DNA from: JAUIIK01 sp963745675 | GTDB lineage: Bacteria; Chloroflexota; Chloroflexia; Thermomicrobiales; CFX8 | Reading direction: 5' to 3' | Assembly: GCA_963745675.1 (NCBI GenBank) | Contig: CAVUYM010000009.1 | Coordinates: forward strand, 310,001-374,000 | DNA length: 64,000 nt | Part shown: positions 9,465-21,004 of the stretch, in pieces | Layout: the number at the start of each line of letters is the position of its first letter | Numbering within the stretch: the first letter of the stretch is position 1 | The notes under the pieces: generated by a model | What the model was told of the DNA's origin: nothing | The model's input: only the letters and a program-made list of their open reading frames with translations | The model's database searches: none | Position numbers and translations under genes: made by a program

Positions 9465-10355
9465 ACGTTTCGAGCCGAGCTATTCGATGTGTTTGAAAGC
9501 CCCCCGAACAATCTGATGAGTGTCCCGAGGGTTTCTCGCACTTCGGCGCGTGGCACAACCCGATCAATCAAGCCCATGGTCAAGTAGGAACTCAGCGGTT
9601 TGGAAACCGTCCGGCAACTTCTGCCGGGTGACTTGCTCGATGACGCGCGGTCCGGCAAAACCGATACGAGCGCCCGGTTCGGCGATCACGATGTCGGCTG
9701 TTGCGGCATAGCTGGCAGTGACACCGCCATAGCAAGGATCGACAAGCAGCGAGAAGTGCGGCAGCCGTGCGGCTCGAAGAAGATCGAAGGATGCCGTCGT
9801 CTTTGCCATCTGCATGAGCGAGAAGAGGCCTTCTTGCATCCGCGCACCGCCAGAGCTGGATACGGTCAGGAGTGGCATACGCTCTTTCGAAGCGCGCTGG
9901 CAGGCACGTGCAATCTTTTCTCCATAGACCGATCCCATGCTTGCGCCCATGAACGAGAAGTCAGTCACGGCGACCGCGAGAGGTGAACCATCAATAGTTA
10001 TGAGGCCGGTGGTGAGCGCTTCGTTTGCATCGATACGACTGGCTGTTGCGCGCGCGCGGTCGATATAGCGCTCGTCGCCAACCGAGAATTTCAGCGGGTC
10101 GCTGGCAGTTAGCGACTCGTCCCAGGGCTCGTAACTATCGGGATCGGCGAGCAGTTCAAGGCGTTGCCTGGCCGAGAGGCGAAAGTGGTGCGAGCAACGC
10201 GGGCAGACATGCAGCGCCCGTTCGAGTTCGCGTGCGTAGATGAGATCGCCGCAGCTGTTGCATTTGCGCCACATGTCGTCAGGCACACTCGGCTGCCGGT
10301 CGTCTGGTTGACCGCTACGGAATCTTGGTTGCCTCCGGAAAATTATTTCTCGCAT
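9458..10355 (-). CDS. accD: Acetyl-CoA carboxylase carboxyltransferase beta subunit, one frame break
   Basis: It starts MREIIFRRQPRF at 10355. The N-terminal zinc ribbon has CNSC and CPRC about 15 residues apart. The carboxyltransferase core follows: SFMGASMGSVYGEKIARA, SSGGARMQEGLFSLMQMAKT, GGVTASYAATADIVIAEPG and IGFAGPRVIEQV. The frame breaks at 9573-9575 (CCC on the plus strand): reading one G fewer gives FLLDHGLIDRVVPRAE, exactly the AccD pattern, with the true end at 9458 overlapping accA. This is most likely a single-base assembly error, since accD is essential. Confidence 0.92.
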
Positions 10356-10432
10356 GAGTGATTCGCCGGGCCCCCTCGCCACAACCCGTGCAATAGCGGA
10401 CGAGTATAGCATACTGCTATGTACGAACTTAG

Positions 10433-10461
10433 TTGCGTTGCCTCTGCGCGGCTCCTATACT
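10433..10461 (+). promoter_or_regulatory. Candidate sigma70-type promoter for the hydantoinase A gene
   Basis: TTGCGT (10433-10438), a 17-base spacer and TATACT (10456-10461) lie 45 bases before the ATG at 10506, in the 150-base divergent gap with accD. The -10 box is good and the -35 box matches only its first three bases. Confidence 0.4.
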
Positions 10462-10505
10462 GCGGCGCGGTAAGGTCGAGTTGTTCCAATCTGAAGGCGG
10501 TATCG

Positions 10506-12615
10506 ATGACAGTGGGTACGACAGAGGTCAGGGTCGGGGTCGATATCGGCGGCACATTCACCGACTTGCTGGTCTTCGATATCAGTTCGGGGCGCTTTAA
10601 GGTCGGGAAAACGCTTGACGACGCCGGATGACCCGAGCCGCGCCGTTACTGCAGGCCTGAGCACCGTCCTGGCCGAGGCCGGTCTGACGCCCGCTGCAGT
10701 TCGCCAGATCGTCCACGGCACAACGCTCGTCACCAACGCCATCATAGAGCGCAAGGGCGCAAAGACAGCGCTCATCACGACCAAAGGTTTCCGCGACGCC
10801 GTGGAGATAGGACGCGAACACCGCTACGACATGTACGACATTTTTCTTGAACTCCCGGAGCCGCTTGTTCCGCGCCGCCGGCGGCTGGAACTGGATGAGC
10901 GGGTGCTTGCGGATGGCGAGGTCCTGACGCCAGTCGAGCCCGGCGAGGTCGAAGCGCTCGCACGCTGGCTCGTCGATGAAAAGATCGAAGCCGTCGCAGT
11001 AGCGCTGCTTCATAGCTACCGCAATCCAGACCATGAGCGGCGTGTCGAAGCGATCCTCAACGAATTTGCTCCGGACGTTCTCGTTTCAACTTCGTCAGAC
11101 GTGGTGCCAGAAATTCGCGAATACGAACGCACCTCGACGACGATCGCGAACGTCTACGTGCGACCGGTCGTGACGCGCTACCTGGGGCAGCTCGATGAGT
11201 CTCTGGCGGCGATGGGGTTCGAAGGCAGCCTCTTCATCATGCTCTCATCGGGTGGGATCTGCACTGTCGAAACGGCACGCAAATACCCGATCCGGTTGAT
11301 CGAGTCCGGGCCTGCCGCCGGTGCTATCGCGGCCGCGGAGTATGGCCAGCGTATCGGGATGGACAACCTCCTCTCCTTCGATATGGGCGGAACAACGGCC
11401 AAAGCGTGCATTATCGACAATGGCCAGCCAATGACGACCTCGGATTTCGAGGTTAGCCGGGTCTATCGCTTCAAGAAGGGCTCCGGTCTGCCGGTCAAAG
11501 TGCCGGTGATCGAAATGATCGAGATCGGCGCCGGCGGCGGTTCGACGGCATGGATAGATTCGCTCGGCCTGTTGAAGGTCGGGCCAGAATCCGCAGGCGC
11601 TCAACCAGGACCGGTTTGCTACGGCCAGGGTGGCACGCAGCCGACGGTGACTGATGCCGACCTCGTACTCGGCTACCTCGATCCCAGGCTATTTTCTGGG
11701 TGGGGCGATGCAACTGGACATTCAGGGCGCTAAAGAAGCGATTGTCAAGACGATCGCCGAACCGCTCGGCCTGGATCTGCTGTCCGCCGCCTGGGGAATT
11801 CATCAGGTGGTGAACGAGAACATGGCAGGAGCTGCACGGATCCACGCAATCGAGCAGGGTAAAGATCCCCGTTCCTATCCACTCTTTGCATTCGGTGGCG
11901 CGGGACCGGTGCATGCTTTCAATGTCGCCCGAATTCTTCGTTCACGTCGAATGGTCGTGCCGATGGGCGCTGGAGTTACTTCGACGATTGGCTTCCTCAC
12001 CGCGCCGCTGGCCTTCGACTTCGTGCGTACCTACTACGGGCGTCTCGCCGATCTCGACTGGGAGCATGTGAATACGCTCTACTCAGAGATGGAGAGCGAA
12101 GGGCGCTCGATCCTGCGTGCCGCTGGACTCTCCGACGATGAACTTCGGGTCCTCAGGTCGGCAGAGATGCGCTATGTCGGTCAGGGGCACGAGATCGTCG
12201 TCGAAATTCCGGACGGCGAACTCTCCGAAGGAAGCGTTCCAGACCTGTCAAACGCTTTGAAGCGGAGTATCAGCGCATGTATGAACGCAGCGCCGGAGAA
12301 AATCCCGTCGAAACGCTCTCCTGGCGCGTCGTCGTCACCGGGCCGCGACCTGAACTGCCACTCGAAAAGATGAGCGGCGACGGCGATTTTGTCGACCTTG
12401 TTCCCGACGCTCAGAAGGGCGAACGGCGGGTGTATCTGCCCGATGATGGCAAGCTGGTCGCGGTGCCGGTGTTCGATCGCTACCGACTTGGGCCAGGCTC
12501 CCGCATGGCAGGACCAGCCATCCTTGAGGAGCGCGAGTCAACGCTCGTCGTTGGACGAAATGCGCGCCTCAGCGTTGACGATTACTTGAATGTTCTCGTT
12601 GAAATGCCGGTCTGA
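10506..12615 (+). CDS. hyuA: Hydantoinase/5-oxoprolinase subunit A, three frame breaks
   Basis: Starts at ATG 10506. The N-terminal VGVDIGGTFTDLL phosphate-binding loop and later HGTTLVTNAIIERKGAKTAL, ESGPAAGAIAAAEYG, SFDMGGTTAKACI, EIGAGGGSTAWID and FAFGGAGPVHAF are hallmarks of ATP-dependent hydantoinase/oxoprolinase A. The last part (to 12615) ends in the expected PAILEERESTLVVG segment. The frame changes at 10615-10616 (extra T: GKTLTTPDDPS), 11683-11685 (extra C: LDPGYFLGG) and 12250-12252 (missing A: LSKRFEAEYQRMY). The protein would be about 700 residues, normal for the family. It hydrolyses cyclic amides such as 5-oxoproline or hydantoins together with subunit B. Confidence 0.88.
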
Positions 12616-12981
12616 CTTCCAGTGCCGATGCGTCGCTGAGAACCAGCCCAGATACCCACTTGTAATCTTGTAATTGAAGGCGCAACGCCGTTGACATTCA
12701 GTCATTCTGAGCTTACAATCCGAACAAATGGTCGGGTTGTACGTTCAATGTTGAGCGTGCTGCGCTCCAACTCCGGCCAGAGGATCGTCCGCGTGTAGAC
12801 GAGAGCCCAGTAGGGGAGGTTGTTACCCGTCGTAACAATTCCTCATGCGGCTCAAATTGAACGGTTTCGCTTGCTCCGGGTGTATCAGCAGCCTGGAAGT
12901 GTATCGGACTACCGCTGGTCGCAGCGAACGTCAGCATGTGGGAAGAGATTGCCGGATTAACGGCATTGAGAGGACCCTTCG
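12616..12981. other. Gap without a convincing gene
   Basis: 366 bases between the hydantoinase A gene and the first VOC gene. A minus-strand open stretch (12713-12937) includes protein-like text such as SPIHFQAADTPG, but it has no start signal and no family I recognise. It may be a gene relic. AGAGGA at 12970-12975 serves as ribosome site of the next gene. Confidence 0.4.
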
Positions 12982-13386
12982 GTGGCGCGAATAACTCCGA
13001 TCATCCACGTCGAAGACATCGACAGCGCGCTCGACTTCTACACGGAAGTGCTGGAGTGTGAGGTCGATTTCGTTGGGCGTGATGATGAAGGCGTTGCGTT
13101 TCATTCTGGTTTGAAATTTCGGGGTGCGCCACTCATGATCGGCGCACGCAAGAATCTTGACGAGAACGAACGCGATCTCCCGCCGGGCGGCCTCATCGTC
13201 CAGTTCGATCTCGATGCTGAGATCGATGGGTATTACGAAGGGGTGATAGCCCACGACATAGTCGTGACGCGGCCGATCGCAGATCGCTACTGGGGACAGC
13301 GTAGTTTCCAGATTCACGATCCGTTCGGCTTTCACCTGAGCTTTGCAATGAATCTTGATAACGAAGTGGCGCTATCCGCCGGATAG
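12982..13386 (+). CDS. VOC (glyoxalase/dioxygenase) superfamily protein
   Basis: 134 residues from GTG 12982. The pattern TPIIHVEDIDSALDFYTEVL at the start and WGQRSFQIHDPFGFHLSF near the end is the single-module vicinal-oxygen-chelate fold. The substrate is unknown; short VOC proteins include glyoxalases, epimerases and drug-binding proteins. It sits 22 bases before a second VOC gene, and the pair lies between the hydantoinase A and B genes. Confidence 0.82.
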   Translation: MARITPIIHVEDIDSALDFYTEVLECEVDFVGRDDEGVAFHSGLKFRGAPLMIGARKNLDENERDLPPGGLIVQFDLDAEIDGYYEGVIAHDIVVTRPIADRYWGQRSFQIHDPFGFHLSFAMNLDNEVALSAG

Positions 13387-13408
13387 CGCTCAATCACAAG
13401 GAGGTTCC

Positions 13409-13846
13409 ATGCCTACTGTTATGCCGATGATCGTCGTCGAAGATCTCGAAGCCGTCAGCGACTATTACCAGAATGTCCTCGGGTTCAATCAGGGGATGGC
13501 TATGCGCACCCCAGACGGCTCGCTGATGATGGTGATGGTCGACAATGGGAATGATGCCGGACTGATGTTCAGCGCCGCGCATCCAGAATCGCCGCAGCCG
13601 AATGTGCTGAAGGCGGATGGCCTCGTAATCTATCTCGTGACCGAGAACGTCGATGGCTATCACGACAGCATCAAGGGTAACGATGGCCTGAATGTGGTCG
13701 AGGGTCTCACCGACCAGTTCTGGGGCGATCGCACGTTTCAGATCCGGGATCCATGGGGCTTGCACCTGCAATTTGCCCAGCACACCGGCCAGATGTCAGC
13801 GCCGCCCGAAGGCTTCCAGGTAGAGATGGCTCAACCTGTCGGCTAG
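13409..13846 (+). CDS. VOC (glyoxalase/dioxygenase) superfamily protein
   Basis: 145 residues from ATG 13409 with a strong SD (AAGGAGG, 13399-13405). It shows the same fold as its upstream neighbour: VVEDLEAVSDYYQNVLGFN at the start and WGDRTFQIRDPWGLHLQFAQ near the end. The two are paralogues from an old duplication, clearly diverged. A strong terminator follows at about 13945, ending this operon. Confidence 0.82.
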   Translation: MPTVMPMIVVEDLEAVSDYYQNVLGFNQGMAMRTPDGSLMMVMVDNGNDAGLMFSAAHPESPQPNVLKADGLVIYLVTENVDGYHDSIKGNDGLNVVEGLTDQFWGDRTFQIRDPWGLHLQFAQHTGQMSAPPEGFQVEMAQPVG

Positions 13847-13944
13847 AGCCCTTGACGCGAGTGGCTGGGATCTGTAGAATACGAACATCTGTTCTACTCT
13901 AGTGTGTCCCAGCACACTCACTCTACCCTCCCACACCCCCGCAT

Positions 13945-13984
13945 ACCGCCACCGGCCCCCCATCCGGTGGCGGTTCCTTTTTTG
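13945..13984 (+). terminator. Rho-independent terminator after the VOC pair
   Basis: An 11-bp perfect stem (ACCGCCACCGG, 13945-13955; complement at 13964-13974) with a C-rich 8-nt loop, followed by TCCTTTTTTGG. It separates the hydantoinase A/VOC operon from the hydantoinase B gene, so the B subunit needs its own promoter. Confidence 0.85.
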
Positions 13985-14042
13985 GTCACTCAAGACGCTA
14001 TGATGGTGCGGTGCATGATAGACGTAGAAGTGAGGCGCGAAA

Positions 14043-15777
14043 TTGGCGACGATAGATCCGATAACACTGGAAGTGATGTGGAACCGGCTGATTGCAGTAG
14101 TCAATGAGCAGGCGACGGCGCTGATGCGCACCTCATTCACGACGATCGTGCGCGAGTCGGGAGATCTCTCCGCGGGCGTCTTCGATACCCACGGCAACAT
14201 GATCGCTCAGGCGGTGACTGGCACGCCCGGACACATCAACGCGATGGCAACGTGTATCCACTTCTTTCTGGGCGTCTATCCAGCTGAAACGCTCGTGCCA
14301 GGCGACGTGCTCATCACGAACGATCCGCAGAAGACCTCGGGACACTTGCACGATTTCACCGTCGTCACGCCGATCTTTCAGGGCGAGAAGCTTGTGGCCT
14401 TCTTCGGCAATACTTGTCACGTCCTCGATATCGGTGGCCGCGGGCTTACGACGGACGCTCGCTCTGTTTATGAAGAGGGACTCTTCGTCCCGATCACCAA
14501 ACTCTACGAAGCTGGCGTCGAAAACAGTGAATTGGTCAAGATCATCGCCGCTAACGTACGCACACCGGAACCGGTGCTCGGCGATATCCACGCTCAGGTC
14601 GCAGGCAACGAAGTTGGCGGGCGCAGGTTGCTCGAATTCATGGAGGAGTTCGAACTCGACTCGATTGATCCGCTTGGAGCGGAGATCATCGATCGCTCCG
14701 AACGTGCCATGCGAGAAGCGATCGCGAAGCTACCGGACGGGAACCTATTCAAATGTCGACTACTCGGACGGCTATGAAGAGCCGGTACGAATGCAAGTTT
14801 CAATTGAGAAGCGCGGCGACGAACTCTGGGTCGATTGGGCCGGTTCCAGCCCGGAGAGCAAGTACGGCATAAATGTCGTGCTCAATTACACGCATGCTTA
14901 CACGACCTACGCGCTCAAATGCGCTCTCGCTCCCGAAGTGCCAAATAACGAGGGCTCATTCCGTCCGGTCCATGTGGCAGCGCCTGAAGGTTGCATTCTG
15001 AACGCTCAACATCCGGCGCCAGTCGGTTCGCGCTCGATTATCGGCCACTTCCTGCCCGGCGTCATCTTCGGAGCGCTGGCTGAAGCGCTGCCGGATCGAG
15101 TCATGGCTGATGGCGCGGCAAATATCTGGATCAACCAGTTCACCGGTGAGATTGATGATTCGAACCGCGCATATACGTCGGGTTCTGGCGCGACTCGAAC
15201 CTGGACCTATGTCTGGTTCTCCGCCGGCGGCACCGGAGCGCGTCCGACGAAGGACGGCATCGGCGCGACAGCTTTTCCAAGCGGGATTTCCGGCGTTCCT
15301 GCCGAGGTCATCGAACAGCTTTCGCCGATCGTCATGCACCGGCGCGAATTCCGGCAGGATTCCGGCGGCGCGGGTAAGTTCCGCGGTGGCGTAGGACAGA
15401 CGATGGAGGTCTCCGTCAGGGGGACCCGTTCCTACACGTTGGCACCTCTTTTTGACCGCACGCGCTATGCAGCCGAGGGCTATTCGGGTGGTGGAGCGGG
15501 CGCATATGGGCGAATAACGACCTCTGAGGGTGATGAACTGACATCAAAAGGTGAACGCGAATTTTCACCTGAAGTGCATGTAACCCTCGATTTGCCCGGA
15601 GGCGGCGGATTCTTTCAAGCGCTGGAACGTGATCCAGCACTTGTCCAGGAGGACGTTGCCGACGGCCTCGTGTCGGTGGCAGCAGCGCTCCGCGAGTATG
15701 GTGTCGTAATTGATCCGAAGACATTGGAAATCAACGCAGATGCTACGCGCAGCGAACGCGCCGGGCGAGGAACCTAG
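14043..15777 (+). CDS. hyuB: Hydantoinase/5-oxoprolinase subunit B, one frame break
   Basis: About 577 residues from TTG 14043 (GTGAGG upstream). Family features are DPITLEVMWNRLIAVVNEQA, ALMRTSFTTIVRESGDLSAG, GHINAMATCIHFFLGVYP, ITNDPQKTSGHLHDFTVVTP, FRQDSGGAGKFRGGVGQTME and the glycine-rich LDLPGGGGF. The frame breaks at 14739-14741, where an extra G in GGG separates LPDG from TYSNVDYSDGYEE. It is the partner of the A subunit 1.4 kb upstream; the two are split by two VOC genes and a terminator. Confidence 0.88.
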
Positions 15778-16331
15778 CGCTCAGACCTTGGTGCCCCTGG
15801 TGACGGGGATATCGTGGGGGTTACTGGCTGGATCAGTCTCGCCCCTGTGATAGAAGATGTGACGTTCCGTGATGGCGGTGGGTCTTTGCAATCCGAAAGC
15901 GACTTGACGATTCTCGACGCTCTCAAAGAGCTTCTACGCGATCCGTTTCACATCCGTCTGCCTCCATCTGCATTAGACCTGTGCTAAGGTGACTGAACAA
16001 ATAATCGGGGCAATCCCAGACGATCTCTGTGGCAAGCCACTACTGGTTGTTCCTCGATCTGCCCTCGCGTCGGAAGGGAGCGCAAAGGGAAACATAGAGA
16101 ATTCATGGACTATGCCCGTCGCGGCACGAGCGCGTCGCTGCGAACAGGGGGATGGTTCCCAGCAGTCGACTTGTGCCCCACTTGACACTTGATATTGCCC
16201 TCGGAGAAGTTCGACTTACCAGATGTTGGGGAATATGGGGTTGACGTTGGTGGCGCTCGCGGCAAGCGACGAGCCAAATGACGTTGACCGATGCTCGTTT
16301 CAGGGTATTTCGAAAAATGGAGGAGGGTGTT
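15778..16331. other. 554-base gap before the solute-binding protein array
   Basis: I see no supported gene. Short open stretches have no recognisable protein and no ribosome site. A TTGACA at 16181-16186 has no good -10 box at the right distance. The region presumably holds the promoter for the first solute-binding protein. AGGAGGG at 16321-16327 is the ribosome site of that gene. Confidence 0.4.
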
Positions 16332-18297
16332 TTGACGCAGATTCAGCATACATTAGAAGATCTTCGAGAACGGATTCTATCGGGCGGTTTGAACCGTCGC
16401 GACGTACTCAAGCGCAGCCTGGCGCTCGGTTTGAGTGCACCAGTTATCGCGAGTCTCTGGCGGCCTGTGGCGGCGATGACGATGATGACACCAGCACCGC
16501 CACAAGCGCTCCCGCTGCAACCGACACACCAGCAGCCGGTAGCGGCGGTGGCGAGCCAACCGCGACCGAGGCGGCCGCCCAGCCTGGTGGCAACAGCGCG
16601 GCAACCGCAGACCGCCGAAGCCGCCGCAATGGAACCTACGGCGACGGAGAGATGCGGCGGCAGAAGCCACCGCAACGGAGGAGTCGCTGAACCGATGGCG
16701 CGCGGAGGCGGTGGAAAAGTCACGCTGCTCTACTGGCAGGCTCCGACGATTCTAAATCATGCACCTCGGACAGGGAACGAAGGATTTCCACGCCGGTCAG
16801 GTGTGCCTCGAGCCGCTTGCCTATCTGGATCAGAATACTCAGCCGGTTCTCGTACTGGCGGCTGAATGGCCTTCGGTCGAAAACGAGACGCTCGATCCGG
16901 ACGGTCTCTGGGTGATTTGGAAAGTCAAGGATAACGTCGTCTGGCATGACGGTGAACCGTTCACCGCCGAAGATGTGGCTTTCACCTATGAGTACGTCAT
17001 CAATCCGGATACGACGGCGACGACCTCCGGCAGTTTCGCTCCGGTCGATAGCATCGAAGTCATCGACGACTACTCCGTGCGTGTCAACTTCAAGGAACCG
17101 AATCCGGCCTGGTTCGACGTCTTCGTCGGTGGTAACGGACCGATTATCCCGAAGCATATCCTTCAGGATTTCGTCGGTACTGCGGCCCGAGACGCCGATT
17201 TCAATCTGAACCCGATTGGCACCGGACCGTTCAAAGTGACCGACTTCCGGCCTGGTGACACGGTGCTCTACGACATCAACATGGATTACCACATTGAGGG
17301 ACTGCCTTTCTTCGACACAGTCGAAATCAAGGGTGGTGGCGATGCCACGTCTGCCGCGCGAGCCGTCATGGTGACCGGCGAAGCGGACTGGGCCTGGAAT
17401 CTTCAGGTTGAGCCGGAGATCCTGGCTCAAATGGAGGAATCGGGCGGTGAGGGAATTCTCTTGTCGACGCCGGGAACCAGCGCCGAACGCATCATGGTCA
17501 ACTTCGCAGATCCAAACACTGAAGTTGACGGCGCGTACTCCGAGCCATCCACTGAGCATCCGATCTGGAAGCATAAAGAAGCACGTGAAGCGCTCAACCT
17601 TGCGATCCAGCGCGACCTGATCGCGACGCAGCTCTACGGCGCAGCCGGCGTGGCAACTGGCGACAATCTGAATGTCCCGGCCGCATTCAAGCTCAACTGG
17701 CCCTGGGAGTTCAACCTCGACGCGGCCAAGGAAAAGCTCGACTCGATCAACTTCCCGGCTGATTTCGACAGCACCAACCTGCTCTACCAGACGTCAGTCA
17801 ATTCGGTGCGTCAGAAGAATCAGGAGATCGTCAAGGCTGATCTTGAAACGCTCGGTTTCAGCGTCGAATTGAAGAGCGTCGATTCGGGCGTGTACTTCTC
17901 TTCGGACGCTGGTAACCCGGACACTTACGGGCACCACTACTCCGACATCGAGATGTACACGAACGGCCCCGGCTCTCCCTATCCGATCTCGTGGGCAGAA
18001 CGCTATCGTTCCGACGATATCGCCGAGAAGGCGAACAACTGGTCGGGCACGAACATCACGCGCTGGAACAATCCAGACTTCGACGTCCTGCACGATCGGG
18101 CCAAGACGGCGATCGACGAGCAGGAGCAGGTCGATATCTGGACGGAGATGATGTCGCTCGTCGCCGAGGACATCGTCGAAGTGCCGATCGTCTGGCGTGG
18201 TGGCGCGGCCGCCGTCCACAAGCGGATCAACTGGGGCGAAGCCGGCCCATGGCAGCCGACGCCGATCGATCAGCTCAAGTACTGGACGCTTGCCTAG
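16332..18297 (+). CDS. Peptide-type ABC solute-binding lipoprotein, copy A, N-terminal frame breaks
   Basis: SBP family 5 (DppA/OppA-like). TTG 16332 follows an ideal SD (AGGAGG, 16321). The N terminus has a twin-arginine motif (LNRRDVLKRSLALG) and, after a frame change near 16458, the lipobox and acidic run AACGGDDDDD. At least four more frame changes fall in the low-complexity Thr/Ala/Glu linker up to about 16756. From 16759 the body is intact: HLGQGTKDFHAGQ, WHDGEPFTAEDVAFTYEYV, FNLNPIGTGPFKVTDFRPGD and VPIVWRGGAAAVHKRI. It should bind a peptide or similar solute outside the membrane and hand it to the permeases at 23.4-25.4 kb. It is highly similar to copies B and C downstream. Confidence 0.85.
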
Positions 18298-18331
18298 GCT
18301 TCATATGTAACAACCGACGGTTTCAACCTCC

Positions 18332-18362
18332 AACGACCGCAGACATCCAGTCTGCGGTCGTT
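18332..18362 (+). repeat. Hairpin after copy A, duplicated after copy B
   Basis: A 13-bp perfect stem (AACGACCGCAGAC, 18332-18344; complement at 18350-18362) with loop ATCCA. It lies 35 bases past the copy A stop and lacks a T-run. The same hairpin recurs at 20679-20709 after copy B, so it was copied with the gene. It may protect the 3' end of the binding-protein mRNA or attenuate readthrough. Confidence 0.7.
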
Positions 18363-18686
18363 GCGCGTATACTAACTGAGGCTCGAAAGCATGAGCTTAT
18401 GGCGATAAAGCAATTCATGAATATATTGGAAGGAGGAGGAAGTCGAATCCGCTTTTCCGGCTCAACTTGGGCCATCGTTAACAACAAGCCCGGTGTGTCG
18501 ACACCGTTATCTCGCCTGGCAATCCAAGTTCCGGAGAACGAATCTGAATTTCAAGACTGCCTACAGGGCAGGGATGCGCGTGTTACATGCGGTCCAGCCG
18601 AACGATAAAGCGCGCGCAACGTCATTCGCTTTTCGAACCGACTGACGAAACGCGCTTGCTCTATGTCCAGCAACCGAGGAGAAAGA
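18363..18686. other. Gap between copies A and B
   Basis: 324 bases with no convincing gene. A short ATG frame begins at 18400 but resembles nothing I know. The gap ends in the ribosome site of copy B (GAGGAGA, 18677-18683). Confidence 0.35.
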
Positions 18687-20640
18687 ATGTCTCAAGACCT
18701 TACGAAGAAGATAAATCAGCTATGGGACGAAGTTAATGGCGGCGGACTGAGCCGTCGATCAGTCCTGAAGCGCAGCCTCGCGCTCGGCCTGAGCGCCCCG
18801 GTCATCGCCGGTCTACTTGCCGCCTGTGGTGGTGACGATGACGATGACAGTGGAGATGCAGCGACAAACACCCCGTCTAGTGGCGGCGGCACCGAAGATG
18901 CCACCCCGACCGAAGCCTCTGCCGCGCCAGGCGCCAACGCAGATGCGACTCAGACAGCCGAAGCTATGTCGATGGAACCTACCGCGACAGAAGGTACAAG
19001 CGAGGAGCCGACGGCAACTGAAAGTTCCGCTGAGCCTATGACTCGCGGTGGTGGTGGCAAGATCACCTTGCTTTACTGGCAGGCGCCAACGATCCTGAAC
19101 TTGCATCTGGGCCAGGGGACCAAGGACTTCCATGCCAGCGAAGTATGTCTCGAACCGCTGGCTTACCTCGACCAGAATACCGAGCCCATCCTGATTCTGG
19201 CAGCTGAATGGCCGTCGGTAGATGCCGGAACCCTCGATCCCGATGGCAAGTTCGTCATCTGGAAGCTCAAAGACAACGTTGTCTGGCACGATGGCGAGCC
19301 ATTCACGGCGAACGATGTTGCCTTCACCTACGACTACATCTCGAACGAAGACACGACGGCGACGACTCTCGGCACCTATGCACCGGTTGAGAGCGTTGAA
19401 GTCATCGACGACTACACCGTTCAGGTCAACTTCACCGAGCCAAATCCGGCCTGGTTCGATCCATTCGTCGGCGACAACGGCGCGATTTTGCCGAAGCACA
19501 TCCTCGAGGATCAGGTTGGAACTGCGGCTCGTGACGCCGAGTTCAATCTGAAGCCGATCGGCACTGGTCCCTGGATGGTCACTGAGTTCCGCCCCGGCGA
19601 CACAGTGCTCTATGACATCAACATGGACTACCACATCGAGGGACTGCCCTTCTTCGACACAGTCGAGATCAAGGGTGGTGGCGATGCCACGTCTGCCGCG
19701 CGAGCCGTCATGGTGACCGGCGAAGCCGACTGGGCCTGGAATCTCCAGGTCGAGCCAGAGATTCTCGATCAGATGGAAAATGACGGAGGCGAAGGCAAGC
19801 TTCTGGCGATTCCCGGCACGAGCGCTGAGCGGATCATGATCAACTTCGCTGATCCGAATACCGAAGTTGATGGAGCCTTCTCCGAGCCGTCCACTGAGCA
19901 TCCGATCTGGAAGCACAAGGAAGCGCGTGAAGCGCTTAGCCTATCGATTCAGCGCGACGTGATCGCGACGCAGCTCTACGGCAAGGCTGGCGTCGCCACC
20001 GGCGATACCCTCAACGTCCCGTCGGCGTTCAAGCTGAACTGGCCCTGGGAGTACAACCTCGACGCAGCCAAGGAGAAGCTCGATTCGATCAACTTCCCGG
20101 CAGACTTTGACGACACAAATCTGCTTTACTCAGACATCGGTCAATTCGGTGCGCCAGAAGAACCAGGAGATCGTCAAGGCGGATCTCGAGACGCTGGGCT
20201 TCAGCGTCGAGCTCAAGAGCGTCGACTCGGGTGTCTTCTTCTCGTCGGATGCCGGCAACCCTGATACCTACGGCCACAACTATGCCGACATCGAGATGTA
20301 CACCAACGGCCCAACGAGTCCATATCCGATCTCGTGGGCTGAGCGCTATCGCTCAGACGATATTGCCGAGAAGGCGAACAACTGGTCGGGCACGAACATC
20401 ACGCGCTGGAACAATCCAGACTTCGACGTCCTGCACGACCGGGCCAAGACAGCGATCGACGAGCAGGAGCAGGTCGATATCTGGACCCAGATGATGACGC
20501 TCGTCTACGAAGACATCGTCGAGGTGCCGATCGTCTGGCGTGGTGGCGCGGCCGCCGTCCACAATCGTATCGCCTGGAAATCGGTCGGGCCGTGGCAGCC
20601 AAGTCCGATTGACGACCTGAAGAACTGGACGCTCGCCTAG
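18687..20640 (+). CDS. Peptide-type ABC solute-binding lipoprotein, copy B, one frame break
   Basis: About 650 residues from ATG 18687. Twin arginines are at 23-24 (LSRRSVLKRSLALG), the lipobox cysteine is C47 (AGLLAAC), then GGDDDDD and a Thr/Glu/Ala linker to about residue 125. The SBP_bac_5 body follows: KITLLYWQAPTILNLHLGQ, WHDGEPFTANDVAFTYDYI, PIGTGPWMVTEFRPGD and IVWRGGAAAVHNRIAW. One extra base near 20131 (TACTCAG where A and C have TACCAG) breaks the frame inside LLYQTSVNSVRQKNQE. The Tat plus lipobox signal suggests folded export and lipid anchoring. It is the closest relative of copy A. Confidence 0.88.
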
Positions 20641-20678
20641 CATCCATCGCTAGCCACGCTCCACAATAAACAATGCAG

Positions 20679-20713
20679 AACGACCGCAGGCATCCAGTCT
20701 GTGGTCGTTTTCC
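20679..20713 (+). terminator. Hairpin after copy B, possible terminator
   Basis: AACGACCGCAGGC (20679-20691) pairs with GTCTGTGGTCGTT (20697-20709), including two G-T wobbles, around the loop ATCCA. It is followed by TTTTCC, so it is more terminator-like than its twin after copy A. The wobble changes keep the stem intact, which suggests selection on the structure. Confidence 0.6.
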
Positions 20714-21004
20714 GTATACCGGTCATGAACTCCACATGTGATTGTGGGATATCACCCTGCGCGGGGGAGAGGAGGGCGTACCGACCGGGCGGCGTAGAGG
20801 CTGTCGCGGATTTGGAAGACGCTGCGACGTACTCAACCATGATCTTACTTTTGCCAGCATTCGTACAGGGTGGTGGCACGCAAAAAATTTCATCTCCATC
20901 GCGCCACCATCAGGAGGCGCGCGGAGGCACGGTTCTTCAGTTTCGGCCTGGATCTGCAGATTTCAGGTGCGAAATCTGAATCTGTTGAATCAAGGAGCAT
21001 GCTC
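20714..21004. other. Gap between copies B and C
   Basis: About 290 bases without a supported gene. It is not alignable by eye with the gap between copies A and B. AAGGAG at 20992-20997 is the ribosome site of copy C. Confidence 0.35.

Noticed and set aside
12713..12937. Small minus-strand gene between the hydantoinase A and VOC genes
   Set aside because: No ribosome site and no family resemblance; possible relic only.
16181..16209. TTGACA at 16181 as a promoter for binding-protein copy A
   Set aside because: No -10-like sequence lies 16-18 bases downstream.
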